The notes under the pieces are model-generated. The model had not been told where the DNA came from. It searched no databases and was given only the letters and a program-made list of their open reading frames with translations. From Enterobacter sp. CC120223-11 (GTDB taxonomy: Bacteria > Pseudomonadota > Gammaproteobacteria > Enterobacterales > Enterobacteriaceae): 64,000 bases of DNA. Of the stretch, positions 30,959 through 39,753 are shown piece by piece (within the stretch, counting starts at the first letter, position 1; every line of letters begins with the position of its first letter). The stretch covers positions 43,651 through 107,650 of the forward strand of contig NZ_OBEF01000017.1 in NCBI RefSeq assembly GCF_900215375.1, written 5' to 3'. The translations under genes and the position numbers were made by a program.

Positions 30959-31920
30959 TGTCTCATGCTCATCCTCGCTGGCGTCTGGCTAAAAAGATCC
31001 TCACCTGGCTTTTTTTCCTCGCCGTGGCCGTGCTGCTGGTGGTTTACGCCCAAAAGGTCGACTGGCAGGAAGTGTGGAAGATCATTCGCAATTACGATCG
31101 CGCCGCGCTGCTTGGCGCGGTGGCGCTGACCATCGTCAGCTATCTGATCTACGGCTGTTACGATTTGCTGGGGCGGGTTTACTGCGGCCATAAGCTTGCG
31201 AAGCGGCAGGTCATGCTGGTGTCCTGCATCTGCTACGCCTTCAATCTGACCCTCAGCACCTGGGTCGGCGGCATCGGCATGCGCTACCGGCTCTATTCGC
31301 GTCTGGGGTTGCCCGGCAGCACCATCACCCGAATCTTCTCGCTAAGCATTGCCACCAACTGGCTCGGCTACATTCTGCTCGGCGGAGTGATTTTCTCCAT
31401 CGGCGTGGTCGAACTCCCCGCACACTGGTATATCCGCGACGGCACGCTGCGGCTTATCGGCGGCGCGCTGTTACTGTTTATTGCCGTCTATCTGTGGGCC
31501 TGCGCGTTCGCGAAACGCCGCCATCTGACGATTAAAGGGCAAAAATTGGTTCTGCCGTCGTGGCGCTTCGCCCTGCTGCAGATGCTGATTTCCAGCGCCA
31601 ACTGGATGGCGATGGGGGCCATTATCTGGCTGTTGCTCGGCCAGCAAGTGCACTATTTCTTTGTACTCGGCGTACTGCTGGTCAGCAGTATTGCTGGCGT
31701 CATCGTGCATATTCCCGCGGGCATTGGCGTACTGGAGGCGGTATTTATTGCGCTGCTCTCAGGCGAACATGCTTCACAGGGCACCATCATTGCGGCGCTG
31801 CTGGCCTATCGTCTGCTCTATTTCTTTATTCCGCTGGCACTGGCGACGGTGGGGTATCTGTGGCTTGAGGGCCGGGCAAAGAAGCTGAAAGCGAAGAATC
31901 AGAAGGCGCTGGCCGAGTGA
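30958..31920 (+). CDS. ybhN: YbhN, conserved inner-membrane protein (UPF0104/LPG flippase-like family)
   Basis: 320-residue integral membrane protein (E. coli 318) with about eight helices and the conserved patch LTLSTWVGGIGMRYRLYSRLG. It belongs to the same broad family as the membrane part of MprF (lysylphosphatidylglycerol synthase). Its start overlaps the clsB stop (TGATG), so ybhP-clsB-ybhN is one translational unit tied to phospholipid metabolism. The exact role is unknown. Confidence 0.93.
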   Translation: MSHAHPRWRLAKKILTWLFFLAVAVLLVVYAQKVDWQEVWKIIRNYDRAALLGAVALTIVSYLIYGCYDLLGRVYCGHKLAKRQVMLVSCICYAFNLTLSTWVGGIGMRYRLYSRLGLPGSTITRIFSLSIATNWLGYILLGGVIFSIGVVELPAHWYIRDGTLRLIGGALLLFIAVYLWACAFAKRRHLTIKGQKLVLPSWRFALLQMLISSANWMAMGAIIWLLLGQQVHYFFVLGVLLVSSIAGVIVHIPAGIGVLEAVFIALLSGEHASQGTIIAALLAYRLLYFFIPLALATVGYLWLEGRAKKLKAKNQKALAE

Positions 31921-31963
31921 GCGCCTCTCAGGTTGAACAAACATCTTCAGGAAGGAGACAAAC

Positions 31964-32503
31964 ATGAAGCTATGGCACGTTGCGACAGGATTTACCGCCT
32001 TGATAGCACTGGCGGCCTGCCGCTCTCCGGGCTTGCCCGAGGGCATTCAGCCCGTTCACAATTTTGATGCCGGACGTTATCTCGGCAAATGGTATGAAAT
32101 TGCGCGATTCGATTATTATTTCGAACGTGGACTGAACAACGTCACTGCGCAATATTCGATGAACGATGACGGTTCCATTCAGGTCATTAATCGCGGGTAC
32201 GATCCGCAGAAGATGAAATGGAAGCAGAGCGAAGGGAAAGCGAAATTCAATGGTCCTGAGGACGTGGCTGCACTGAAAGTCTCGTTCTTCGGGCCGTTTT
32301 ACGCGGGATATAACGTCATTGCTATCGATCCGGACTATAAATATGCGCTGGTGGCCGGACAGAGTCGCGATTACCTATGGATCCTCTCCCGCACGCCGGA
32401 CATCCCGGCGGACATCAGAGTGAAATACCTTGAGATTGCCAGAGCGCATCACTTCCCGGTGAATAAGCTCATCTGGGTGAAGCAGGATAATTCTGCTTCA
32501 TGA
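31964..32503 (+). CDS. Lipocalin-family outer-membrane lipoprotein (Blc-like)
   Basis: 179-residue lipoprotein. The signal MKLWHVATGFTALIALAA ends in a lipobox with Cys19 (LAAC). The lipocalin fold follows, with the family motif YLGKWYEIARFDYYFERGL, the middle block ALKVSFFGPFYAGYNVIAID and DYLWILSRTP. It is strongly similar to E. coli Blc, which is encoded elsewhere and binds lysophospholipids. Here it sits 43 nt after ybhN with a strong GGAAGGAG site, downstream of a phospholipid operon, and could be co-transcribed. Whether it replaces or supplements Blc cannot be told from this window. Confidence 0.88.
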   Translation: MKLWHVATGFTALIALAACRSPGLPEGIQPVHNFDAGRYLGKWYEIARFDYYFERGLNNVTAQYSMNDDGSIQVINRGYDPQKMKWKQSEGKAKFNGPEDVAALKVSFFGPFYAGYNVIAIDPDYKYALVAGQSRDYLWILSRTPDIPADIRVKYLEIARAHHFPVNKLIWVKQDNSAS

Positions 32504-32556
32504 CCGCTATCTGATTGAGCAGAAGGTAATGAGCCAGAAGGGAAAATTCTAAAACA

Positions 32557-32586
32557 GCGCCCCTTTCCCATCTCGGGAGAGGGGCG
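32557..32586. terminator. Terminator hairpin between lipocalin and ybhL genes
   Basis: GCGCCCCT / AGGGGCGC stem with an internal CCC/GGG extension. On the minus strand it is followed by TGTTTTAGAATTTT, serving ybhL. It is also placed to end the lipocalin transcript. Confidence 0.75.
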
Positions 32587-32593
32587 CGAGTCA

Positions 32594-33298
32594 TTAGCGA
32601 CGATTGCCCATGATGCGCAGCAGCATCAGGAACAGGTTGATGAAGTCGAGGTACAGGGTCAGCGCGCCGAGAATGGCGTACTTGCGCAGGTTGCTGCTGT
32701 CGCGGGTATCAATCTGCTCGCCAATCATTTTCAGCTTCTGGGTGTCATACGCCGTCAGGCCAACGAACACCACCACGCCGATATAGGTCACTGCCCACAT
32801 CAGCGGCGTGCTTTTCAGCCAGATGTTCACCAGCGACGCCAGGACGATACCAATCAGCGCCATAAACAGCATTTTGCCCATGCCGGTTAAGTCGCGCTTC
32901 GTGGTGTAACCGTAGAGGCTCATTGCGCCGAACATCCCCGCCGTCACGATAAAGGTGCTGGCAATGGAGCTGTATGTGTAGGCAAGGAAAATACTGGAAA
33001 GCGTCAGGCCCGTTAGCGCTGAATAGAGCATAAACAGCGTGGTGGCGACGCCTGCACTCAGACGCTGCACCATGCCCGAAAGCACAAAGACCAGCGCCAG
33101 CTGGGCGATGATCAGGCCAAAGAAGGTGATTTTGCTGGAGAAGACGAACATCATCACCGCGGGCGTGCTCGCCGCAAACCACGCAACGAACGCCGTCAGC
33201 AGCAGCCCGCAGGTCATCCAGCCGTAAACCTGCGCCATGTAGGTTTGCAGGCCAGAGCGCGCCTGCACGATTGAATCGGGACGCGTGTATCGGTCCAT
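32594..33298 (-). CDS. ybhL: YbhL, BAX inhibitor-1 family membrane protein
   Basis: 234-residue protein with seven hydrophobic helices, the BI-1/TMBIM (YccA-like) fold, and the same length as E. coli YbhL. The conserved C-terminal block YDTQKLKMIGEQIDT and the Asp in LYLDFINLFLMLLRI are present. Family members are Ca2+-leak or protease-modulating membrane proteins. The bacterial role is unclear. ATG 33298 (MDRYTRPDSIVQ) is chosen over an upstream in-frame codon at 33340 because it gives the E. coli N-terminus. Confidence 0.94.
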   Translation of the reverse strand: MDRYTRPDSIVQARSGLQTYMAQVYGWMTCGLLLTAFVAWFAASTPAVMMFVFSSKITFFGLIIAQLALVFVLSGMVQRLSAGVATTLFMLYSALTGLTLSSIFLAYTYSSIASTFIVTAGMFGAMSLYGYTTKRDLTGMGKMLFMALIGIVLASLVNIWLKSTPLMWAVTYIGVVVFVGLTAYDTQKLKMIGEQIDTRDSSNLRKYAILGALTLYLDFINLFLMLLRIMGNRR

Positions 33299-33373
33299 GA
33301 TGAATACCTCTGAAAAGTGGGTGTAATGTAAGCGTATCACATGCCCGGATCGAGCAAGTCTGAAAAACGTTTT

Positions 33374-33826
33374 TTACCAGCGCTTTGCCGCTTCCTGGTC
33401 ACTTTCGCGGGACTCCACCCAGCGGTCACCCTCCGGCGTCGCTTCGCGTTTCCAGAACGGCGCGCGGGTTTTCAGGTAATCCATGATGAACTCCCCGGCG
33501 GCAAACGCGCTGCCCCGGTGGACGCTGGTGACGCCGACGAACACAATCTCTTCGCCCGGCCACATTTCGCCGATGCGATGAATCACCAACACGCGGCCTA
33601 AACGCCAGCGGCCTCGCGCTTCTTCAACAATTTCTGCCAGCGCCTTTTCCGTCATGCCTGGATAGTGCTCCAGCGTCAGGGCTTTCACGCTGTCGCCGAG
33701 GTTGTGATTGCGCACTTTCCCGGTGAAGGTGACCACCGCACCGTCTTCGTCGCGCTCCGCCAGCCAGTCGTATTCCGTGCCGACGTTAAAGCGATCGGGA
33801 GTGACGCGAATTAAAGTCTCACTCAT
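33374..33826 (-). CDS. moaE: MoaE, molybdopterin synthase large subunit
   Basis: 150-residue catalytic subunit of molybdopterin synthase. It converts cyclic pyranopterin monophosphate to molybdopterin with sulfur from MoaD. Conserved blocks are DGAVVTFTGKVRNHN, LEHYPGMTEKAL, VIHRIGEMWPGEEIVFVGV and the active-site LKTRAPFWKRE. Two ATGs overlap at 33829 and 33826. The second gives the E. coli length. Its start sits beside the moaD stop (TGATGATG), so translation is coupled. Confidence 0.96.
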   Translation of the reverse strand: MSETLIRVTPDRFNVGTEYDWLAERDEDGAVVTFTGKVRNHNLGDSVKALTLEHYPGMTEKALAEIVEEARGRWRLGRVLVIHRIGEMWPGEEIVFVGVTSVHRGSAFAAGEFIMDYLKTRAPFWKREATPEGDRWVESRESDQEAAKRW

Positions 33827-33828
33827 CA

Positions 33829-34074
33829 TCAGCCTCCCGTTACCGGCGGGAAGAATGCCACTTCGTCACCCTCTTTGATGGCGTGTGAACTCTCAACGAG
33901 CGTCTGGTTTACGGCGGTGAGCAGTTTGCCCTCTTCCAGCGCCAGCGCCCAGCGGGAACCCTGAGCAGCCAGCTGCTGACGCAGTGCTTCAACGGTGGTC
34001 GCCTGGGTGTCCAGCGACAGAGAATCCGTGCCGACCAGTTCGCGCACCTGGGCGAAAAATAAAATCTTAATCAT
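33829..34074 (-). CDS. moaD: MoaD, molybdopterin synthase sulfur-carrier subunit
   Basis: 81-residue ubiquitin-like sulfur carrier, the E. coli length, starting [15 protein letters not shown] and ending in the required Gly-Gly (FFPPVTGG), which is thiocarboxylated by MoeB. ATG 34074 lies 8 nt inside the end of moaC. A longer open frame upstream is an artefact of the overlap. Confidence 0.96.
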   Translation of the reverse strand: MIKILFFAQVRELVGTDSLSLDTQATTVEALRQQLAAQGSRWALALEEGKLLTAVNQTLVESSHAIKEGDEVAFFPPVTGG

Positions 34075-34552
34075 CAGCTTCTGCCCTGAAGTCTCCGGAT
34101 TTGCCGCCGCTTTTCGCCAGCAGGCGCAGCGGGCCAATCACCATATCTTTTTGTACCGCTTTGCACATGTCGTAGATGGTCAGCGCCGCCACTGATGCGG
34201 CGGTGAGCGCTTCCATTTCGACGCCGGTTTTGCCGGTCAGGCGGCACAGCGATTCGATACGCACCCGGTTGTGTTCCGGCTGCGCTTGTAAATTCACCTC
34301 CACCTTGCTGAGCATCAGCGGATGGCATAATGGGATCAGATCCCAGGTTCTTTTCGCCGCCTGAATGCCTGCAATACGGGCGGTGGCGAAGACGTCACCT
34401 TTGTGGTGGCTGCCGTCGATAATCATGGTGAGCGTTTCCGGCAGCATGGTAACGAAAGCTTCGGCACGGGCTTCGCGCACCGTTTCCGCTTTGGCGGAGA
34501 CGTCCACCATATGGGCTTCGCCAGCGGCGTTGATATGCGTCAGTTGTGACAT
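34067..34552 (-). CDS. moaC: MoaC, cyclic pyranopterin monophosphate synthase
   Basis: 161-residue enzyme (E. coli length) that, after MoaA, forms cyclic pyranopterin monophosphate. Conserved stretches include [54 protein letters not shown] and the lysine of [10 protein letters not shown]. It starts 3 nt after moaB and overlaps moaD by 8 nt. Confidence 0.97.
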   Translation of the reverse strand: MSQLTHINAAGEAHMVDVSAKAETVREARAEAFVTMLPETLTMIIDGSHHKGDVFATARIAGIQAAKRTWDLIPLCHPLMLSKVEVNLQAQPEHNRVRIESLCRLTGKTGVEMEALTAASVAALTIYDMCKAVQKDMVIGPLRLLAKSGGKSGDFRAEADD

Positions 34553-34555
34553 GGC

Positions 34556-35068
34556 TTATTTCTTTAAATGAGGGTGGAAGTTGCACGGGCGGGTGCGCGC
34601 ATCAAGCTGCGGCGCGATGATGTTTTCCCATGCGGTACGGCAGGCTTTGGTTGAACCCGGCATGGCAAAAATCAACGTATTATTCGCCACGCCTGCGATA
34701 GCGCGGGATTGCAGCGTTGAGGTGCCAATCTCTTCGAAGGAGAGCATGCGGAATACTTCGCCAAAGCCTTCCACTTCACGGTCAAACAGCGGGCGCAGCG
34801 CTTCCGGGGCCTGATCGCCGTCGGTAAAACCTGTGCCGCCGTTAATCAGCACCACCTGCACGTCATCACGGGCAATCCACGCGGAAACCTGGGCGCGAAT
34901 GGCGTAGCGGTTCTCTTTGACGATGGCTTTATCGACGATGGTGTGGCCCGCATCGTGAGCAGCGTCCCGCAGATAGTGCCCGGACGTGTCGTCCTCTTCG
35001 CCGCGACGGCTGGAGACGGTAAGAATAGCGATACGGGTCGGCATAAATTCAGCACTGACCTGACTCAT
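34556..35068 (-). CDS. moaB: MoaB, molybdopterin adenylyltransferase-family protein
   Basis: 170-residue MogA/MoaB-fold protein with TRIAILTVSSRRGEEDDTSG and the nucleotide/pterin-binding GGTGFTDGD and AMPGSTKACRTAWE motifs. In E. coli MoaB keeps the fold but its role is dispensable, with MogA doing the adenylation. Second gene of moaABCDE. Confidence 0.95.
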   Translation of the reverse strand: MSQVSAEFMPTRIAILTVSSRRGEEDDTSGHYLRDAAHDAGHTIVDKAIVKENRYAIRAQVSAWIARDDVQVVLINGGTGFTDGDQAPEALRPLFDREVEGFGEVFRMLSFEEIGTSTLQSRAIAGVANNTLIFAMPGSTKACRTAWENIIAPQLDARTRPCNFHPHLKK

Positions 35069-35095
35069 GGTAAACCTCCATATTCTTTGAACGGC

Positions 35096-36085
35096 TCAGC
35101 CGCCGATGTAGGACAGATTTTGGGTAATACCGGTGTCGCCCTGATGCAGGAAATGGGTCTGCTTTTTCTGCGCTAATGCGCCTGAAATACGCGTTTCCAG
35201 CTCAGGCTGCTGCGCATCGTCGGTGAGCAGATCGCGAAGATCCACGCCGCCGTCGCCGAACAGGCACAGGTGCAGTTTACCCGTGGACGAGACGCGCAGG
35301 CGATTGCAGCTGGCGCAGAAGTCTTTTTCATAGGGCATGATAAGGCCAATTTCCCCGGCGTAATCGGGGTGGCAGAAGACCTGCGCCGGGCCGTCGCTGC
35401 GGCTTCGAATCTGGTGGATCCAGCCGCGTTTGAGCAGCTCATCGCGCAGCACCATGCCGGAGATGTGGTGTTTGCGGAACAGTTCGCTGCCCTCGCCCGT
35501 TTCCATCAGTTCGATGAAGCGCAGCTGAATGGGGCGCGGTTTGATCCACTCGAGGAAGGTGTCTAACTGATGATGGTTCACGTCGCGCATCAACACGGTG
35601 TTGACCTTCACTTTGGCAAACCCGGCGGCGAAGGCGGCATCAATGCCGTCCATCACCTGCTGAAATTTGTCCTGCCCGGTGATGGCGTGAAACTGCCGGG
35701 CGTCGAGGCTGTCGACGCTGACGTTGACGTGAGTCAGCCCGGCATCGCGCCAGCTTTGCGCATCGCGCGCGAGTCGGTACCCGTTGGTGGTGACCGCAAG
35801 CTGACGAATGGCGTCGTTTTCACGCACGGCGGCAATGATGTCGGTGAAATCACGGCGCAGTGAAGGCTCCCCGCCGGTCAGGCGCACTTTTTCCGTGCCC
35901 ATAGCGGAAAACGCACGGGTCACGCGGCGAATTTCATCGACGGAGAGGAAACCGTTGTTGCTGACCGCACCGGGCTTGTAGCCGTCGGGCAGGCAATAGG
36001 TGCAACGGAAGTTGCACACGTCGGTAATCGACAGACGCAAATAGTAGAACTTGCGCGCGAAAGCATCGGTTAGTTGTGGGGCCAT
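35096..36085 (-). CDS. moaA: MoaA, GTP 3',8-cyclase (radical SAM)
   Basis: 329-residue radical SAM enzyme that makes 3',8-cyclo-7,8-dihydro-GTP, the first step of molybdenum cofactor synthesis. The N-terminal 4Fe-4S cysteines are Cys24, Cys28 and Cys31 (CNFRCTYC). The C-terminal cluster is [18 protein letters not shown], and the chain ends in the catalytically required Gly-Gly (YIGG). First gene of the operon, preceded by a Moco riboswitch and a ModE box. Confidence 0.97.
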   Translation of the reverse strand: MAPQLTDAFARKFYYLRLSITDVCNFRCTYCLPDGYKPGAVSNNGFLSVDEIRRVTRAFSAMGTEKVRLTGGEPSLRRDFTDIIAAVRENDAIRQLAVTTNGYRLARDAQSWRDAGLTHVNVSVDSLDARQFHAITGQDKFQQVMDGIDAAFAAGFAKVKVNTVLMRDVNHHQLDTFLEWIKPRPIQLRFIELMETGEGSELFRKHHISGMVLRDELLKRGWIHQIRSRSDGPAQVFCHPDYAGEIGLIMPYEKDFCASCNRLRVSSTGKLHLCLFGDGGVDLRDLLTDDAQQPELETRISGALAQKKQTHFLHQGDTGITQNLSYIGG

Positions 36086-36091
36086 ACACCT

Positions 36092-36192
36092 TTCCAGATA
36101 CGGGAGGCACAGTCATTTCTTCCTGTACCCTGGTGACATCGTCACGGCCAGTGCGCCATATCCTCAGACTTAGGCACAAGGGCTAGAGTGTC
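36092..36192 (-). promoter_or_regulatory. Molybdenum cofactor (Moco) riboswitch of moaABCDE
   Basis: The 5' leader on the minus strand contains the landmarks of the E. coli moaA aptamer as I recall it: CACTCTAGCC at the 5' base (36181-36190), the core GGCCGTGAC, the hairpin around ACCAGGGT...AGGAAG, and CTCCCGTATCTGG just before the start. It senses Moco and lowers moa expression. Confidence 0.88.
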
Positions 36193-36260
36193 GCTTCTGA
36201 TTCAGAAGCAGGTTATGCCGATAGTAGCGCGTAAATGACGCTTTCGCCATTTTGCACTTT

Positions 36261-36284
36261 CGCTATATAATCTTATATATAGCG
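36261..36284 (-). promoter_or_regulatory. ModE box upstream of moaABCDE
   Basis: CGCTATATA-N6-TATATAGCG, a perfect inverted repeat with spacer ATCTTA, fits the ModE consensus as I know it (TATATA arms flanked by CG). It lies about 175 nt before moaA. ModE-molybdate activates moa in E. coli. Confidence 0.85.
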
Positions 36285-36424
36285 GCACTATCGTGCAGTT
36301 TCGCTACAGAATACGCAAAAATCCTGCTTTTGCATTGATATGCGTCATTTTGACAGGATCCGATGATCGTCTTTTAGGAGTAGTTACGCTAAGCTCAGAG
36401 CGATCGTTTCTGATAAGGAATACT

Positions 36425-37333
36425 ATGCGCAATCGTACTTTTGCGGATCTTGACCGCGTCGTCGCCCTCGGCGGTGGCCACGGCCTGGGGCGAGTGATGT
36501 CTTCCCTCTCCTCACTGGGTTCGCGCCTGACAGGTATTGTCACCACCACTGATAACGGCGGCTCCACGGGCCGCATCCGTCGCTCCGAAGGCGGGATTGC
36601 CTGGGGGGACATGCGCAACTGCCTTAATCAGCTGATCACCGAACCGAGCGTCGCTTCGGCGATGTTTGAATATCGTTTTGGCGGTAACGGTGAACTTTCC
36701 GGGCATAACCTCGGAAATCTGATGTTAAAGTCGCTGGACCACCTGAGCGTACGGCCTCTCGAAGCCATCAATTTAATCAGAAATCTGCTGAAAGTGGACG
36801 CTTCCCTGATCCCTATGTCAGAAGTGCCGGTGGATCTGATGGCGATTGACGATGAAGGCCATGAAATCTATGGCGAGGTCAATATCGATCTGCTCAAGGT
36901 CGCCCCGAAAGAGCTGATGCTGACGCCGTCGGTCCCCGCCACCCGCGAGGCAGTACAGGCCATTGCCGAGGCGGATTTAATTCTGATTGGCCCGGGCAGT
37001 TTCTACACCAGCCTGATGCCCATTCTGCTGCTGGATGAGATGGCGAAGGCTTTGCGCAGAACGCCTGCCCCAATGGTCTATATCGGTAACCTTGGCAAAG
37101 AGCTCAGCCCCGCTGCCGCCAGCCTGTCGCTGAAGGACAAGCTGGAGCTCATGGAGCATTACGTTGGCAAACCGGTGATTGATGCCGTGGTTGTCGGGCC
37201 AAAGGTGGACGTCTCAGGCATGGAAGACCGCGTGGTCATTCAGGTGCCGCTGGAGGCCAGCGATATTCGCTACCGTCACGACCGACACCTGCTACGCGAG
37301 GCGCTGGAACAGGCCGTGCAGGCGCTAGGTTAG
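36425..37333 (+). CDS. ybhK: YbhK, YvcK/CofD-family protein
   Basis: 302-residue cytoplasmic protein (E. coli length) of the YvcK/gluconeogenesis-factor family, which has a CofD-like fold. Typical segments are [49 protein letters not shown] and [17 protein letters not shown]. YvcK binds UDP-sugars and influences cell shape in Bacillus. The role in enterobacteria is unclear. ATG 36425, behind AAGGAATACT, matches the family N-terminus. The frame is open 132 nt further upstream without homology. Confidence 0.93.
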   Translation: MRNRTFADLDRVVALGGGHGLGRVMSSLSSLGSRLTGIVTTTDNGGSTGRIRRSEGGIAWGDMRNCLNQLITEPSVASAMFEYRFGGNGELSGHNLGNLMLKSLDHLSVRPLEAINLIRNLLKVDASLIPMSEVPVDLMAIDDEGHEIYGEVNIDLLKVAPKELMLTPSVPATREAVQAIAEADLILIGPGSFYTSLMPILLLDEMAKALRRTPAPMVYIGNLGKELSPAAASLSLKDKLELMEHYVGKPVIDAVVVGPKVDVSGMEDRVVIQVPLEASDIRYRHDRHLLREALEQAVQALG

Positions 37334-37376
37334 CTCTAGGTGCCCGGCATCCTCCGTCGGGCCGATTCCTTAAGTT

Positions 37377-37393
37377 CTTAAGGTTGTCTTAAA
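37377..37393 (+). promoter_or_regulatory. PmrA (BasR) box upstream of pmrC
   Basis: CTTAAG-GTTGT-CTTAAA matches the PmrA direct-repeat consensus YTTAAK-N5-YTTAAK. It lies 47 nt before pmrC. A further CTTAAG lies at 37369-37374. Confidence 0.85.
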
Positions 37394-37440
37394 ACTCAAT
37401 TGTCATCATACCGTCATCTTAGTCTTTTGGATGATCCCTG

Positions 37441-39081
37441 ATGTCACGTTTTTCACCGCGTCGCCCGGCGATGGGGCACGTTTTCTACCTGATGCTGTTT
37501 GCCGCTTATATCGCGCTGTTCCTGAACATCGCCTTCTTTAAGCAGGCATTCTCACTGCTGCCGGTCGATTCCCTGCATAACACGCTGGTGTATGCCACCA
37601 TGCCGCTGGTGCTGTTCTGTATCATCAATATTCTGGTGACGCTGGCCTCACTGCTGTGGCTCGACCGGCTGGCCATCAGCCTGTTTATCCTGCTGAGCGC
37701 CTCCGCGCAGTACTTCATCATGACCTTCGGCGTCATTATCGACCGGTCAATGATCACCAATATCATCGACACTACGCCCGCCGAAAGCTTTGCCCTGATG
37801 TCGACGAAAATGGTGCTGACGCTGGCCATCACTGGCCTGCTGGCGGTCATCGTTGCCTGGTGGATCAAGGTGAAAAAACCGGCCAGCCCTCTGCGTAGTC
37901 TGGCACTGCGCGTGAGCAGCATTGTGGTATCGGCGCTGATCATCGTGGCCGTCGCGCTGCTGTTTTACAAAGATTACGCCTCGCTGTTTCGCAACAACAA
38001 GGAGCTGGTGAAATCCATCAACCCGTCAAACAGCATCGTCGCCGTCAACTCCTGGTACTCTCACAACCGTCTGGCACACCTGCCGCTGGTACGCATTGGC
38101 GAAGATGCCACCCTGAAGCCAGAAATGAGAAACGGCCCGCGTCGCAATCTGACGATTCTGGTGCTCGGTGAAACCTCCCGCGCGGAGAACTTCTCCCTCG
38201 GTGGCTACGCCCGTGAAACCAACCCGCGCCTGAAGCAGGACGACGTGGTTTATTTCCCGAACACCACCTCCTGCGGCACCGCCACGGCAATATCCGTGCC
38301 CTGCATGTTCTCTAACATGCCGCGCGCTCACTATGATGAGCAGCTGGCGCAGCATCAGGAAGGATTGCTGGACGTGATTCAGCGCGCAGGCGTGAACGTG
38401 CTATGGAACGAAAACGACGGCGGATGCAAAGGTGCCTGCGATCGCATGCCGCACCAGGACATGAACCGCCTGAACCTGCCGGGCCAGTGCATCGACGGCG
38501 AATGCTACGACGACGTGCTGTTCCACGGCCTTGAAGAGTACATCGATAACCTGAAGGGCGACGGCGTGATCGTCCTGCACACCATCGGCAGCCACGGCCC
38601 GACCTATTACAACCGCTACCCGAAAGACCGCCGGGTGTTCAGCCCGACCTGCGACAGCAATGAAATTCAGAACTGTAGCAAAGAGCAGTTGGTGAATACT
38701 TATGACAACACCATCATCAACGTCGATTATATTGTCGACAAGGCCATTAAGTTATTACAGTCGAAGCAGAACCGCTTCACCACAAGCCTGGTGTATCTCT
38801 CCGATCACGGTGAGTCCCTTGGCGAGAACGGGGTGTATCTGCATGGCCTGCCGTACTCTATTGCGCCCGATACACAAAAACATGTGCCGATGCTCATCTG
38901 GCTGTCGGATGACTATCAACAGCGCTATAACGTGAATTACGGCTGTCTGAAAAAAGACGCGCAGACGAACCCCTATTCGCAGGATAATCTGTTCTCGACC
39001 ATGCTTGGCCTGGCGGGCGTCAGCACCAAAGAGTACCAGGCAAGCGACGATATTCTGACGCCGTGCAGAGGAGCGAAGTAA
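37441..39081 (+). CDS. eptA: EptA/PmrC, lipid A phosphoethanolamine transferase
   Basis: 546-residue inner-membrane enzyme (E. coli 547) that adds phosphoethanolamine to lipid A and thereby lowers binding of polymyxin and cationic peptides. Five N-terminal helices (residues about 12-175) precede the periplasmic zinc domain, with metal ligand Glu244 in VLGETSRAENFSLGGY, nucleophile Thr280 in SCGTATAISVPCMFS, and SDHGESLGENGVYLHG. Six paired cysteines lie in the domain. It is first in pmrCAB, immediately abutting pmrA (0 nt). A PmrA box lies upstream, so the operon is autoregulated. Its position between ybhK and uvrB differs from E. coli. Confidence 0.95.
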   Translation: MSRFSPRRPAMGHVFYLMLFAAYIALFLNIAFFKQAFSLLPVDSLHNTLVYATMPLVLFCIINILVTLASLLWLDRLAISLFILLSASAQYFIMTFGVIIDRSMITNIIDTTPAESFALMSTKMVLTLAITGLLAVIVAWWIKVKKPASPLRSLALRVSSIVVSALIIVAVALLFYKDYASLFRNNKELVKSINPSNSIVAVNSWYSHNRLAHLPLVRIGEDATLKPEMRNGPRRNLTILVLGETSRAENFSLGGYARETNPRLKQDDVVYFPNTTSCGTATAISVPCMFSNMPRAHYDEQLAQHQEGLLDVIQRAGVNVLWNENDGGCKGACDRMPHQDMNRLNLPGQCIDGECYDDVLFHGLEEYIDNLKGDGVIVLHTIGSHGPTYYNRYPKDRRVFSPTCDSNEIQNCSKEQLVNTYDNTIINVDYIVDKAIKLLQSKQNRFTTSLVYLSDHGESLGENGVYLHGLPYSIAPDTQKHVPMLIWLSDDYQQRYNVNYGCLKKDAQTNPYSQDNLFSTMLGLAGVSTKEYQASDDILTPCRGAK

Positions 39082-39753
39082 ATGAAAGTGCTGGTAGTGG
39101 AAGACGATGCATTACTGTTACAGGGACTGATCCTCGCGATGCAAAGCGAAGGCTACGTGTGCGACGGAGTAACCACCGCGCACGAAGCGGCGCTGTGCCT
39201 CGCCAGCGGGCATTACAGCCTGATCGTGCTCGACCTCGGCTTGCCCGATGAGGACGGACTGAGTTTCCTCGCCCGTATTCGCCGGGAGAAAATCACCCTG
39301 CCGGTGCTGATCCTGACCGCGCGTGATACCGTAGTAGACCGCATCACCGGCCTCGATACCGGGGCCGACGACTATCTGGTGAAGCCCTTTGCGCTGGAAG
39401 AGCTTAACGCCCGCGTGCGCGCCCTGCTTCGCCGCCACAACAACCAGGGCGATAACGAAATCGCCATTGGCGACCTGCGCATCAACGTCACTCGCCGCCT
39501 GGTGTCGCTTGGCGAAGCACCACTTGAATTGACGCCAAAAGAGTACGCCCTGCTCTCACGCCTGATGGCCAAAGCGGGCAGCCCGGTGCACCGGGAGGTG
39601 CTCTACAACGATATTTACAGCTGGGATAACGAGCCTTCGACCAACACGCTGGAAGTGCATATCCACAACCTGCGCGACAAAATCGGTAAATCACGCATTC
39701 GTACCGTGCGCGGCTTCGGCTACATGCTGGTGAAAACCAGCGAGGACGCGTAA
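39082..39753 (+). CDS. basR: PmrA/BasR, OmpR-type response regulator
   Basis: 223-residue response regulator (E. coli 222). The receiver domain has the acidic pocket [10 protein letters not shown], phospho-acceptor Asp51 in [13 protein letters not shown] and Lys in [11 protein letters not shown]. The winged-helix DNA-binding domain follows from about residue 125 ([44 protein letters not shown]). It activates pmrC and other lipid A genes at YTTAAK-N5-YTTAAK sites, two of which are visible near this locus. It abuts both neighbours with no spacer. Confidence 0.96.
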   Translation: MKVLVVEDDALLLQGLILAMQSEGYVCDGVTTAHEAALCLASGHYSLIVLDLGLPDEDGLSFLARIRREKITLPVLILTARDTVVDRITGLDTGADDYLVKPFALEELNARVRALLRRHNNQGDNEIAIGDLRINVTRRLVSLGEAPLELTPKEYALLSRLMAKAGSPVHREVLYNDIYSWDNEPSTNTLEVHIHNLRDKIGKSRIRTVRGFGYMLVKTSEDA

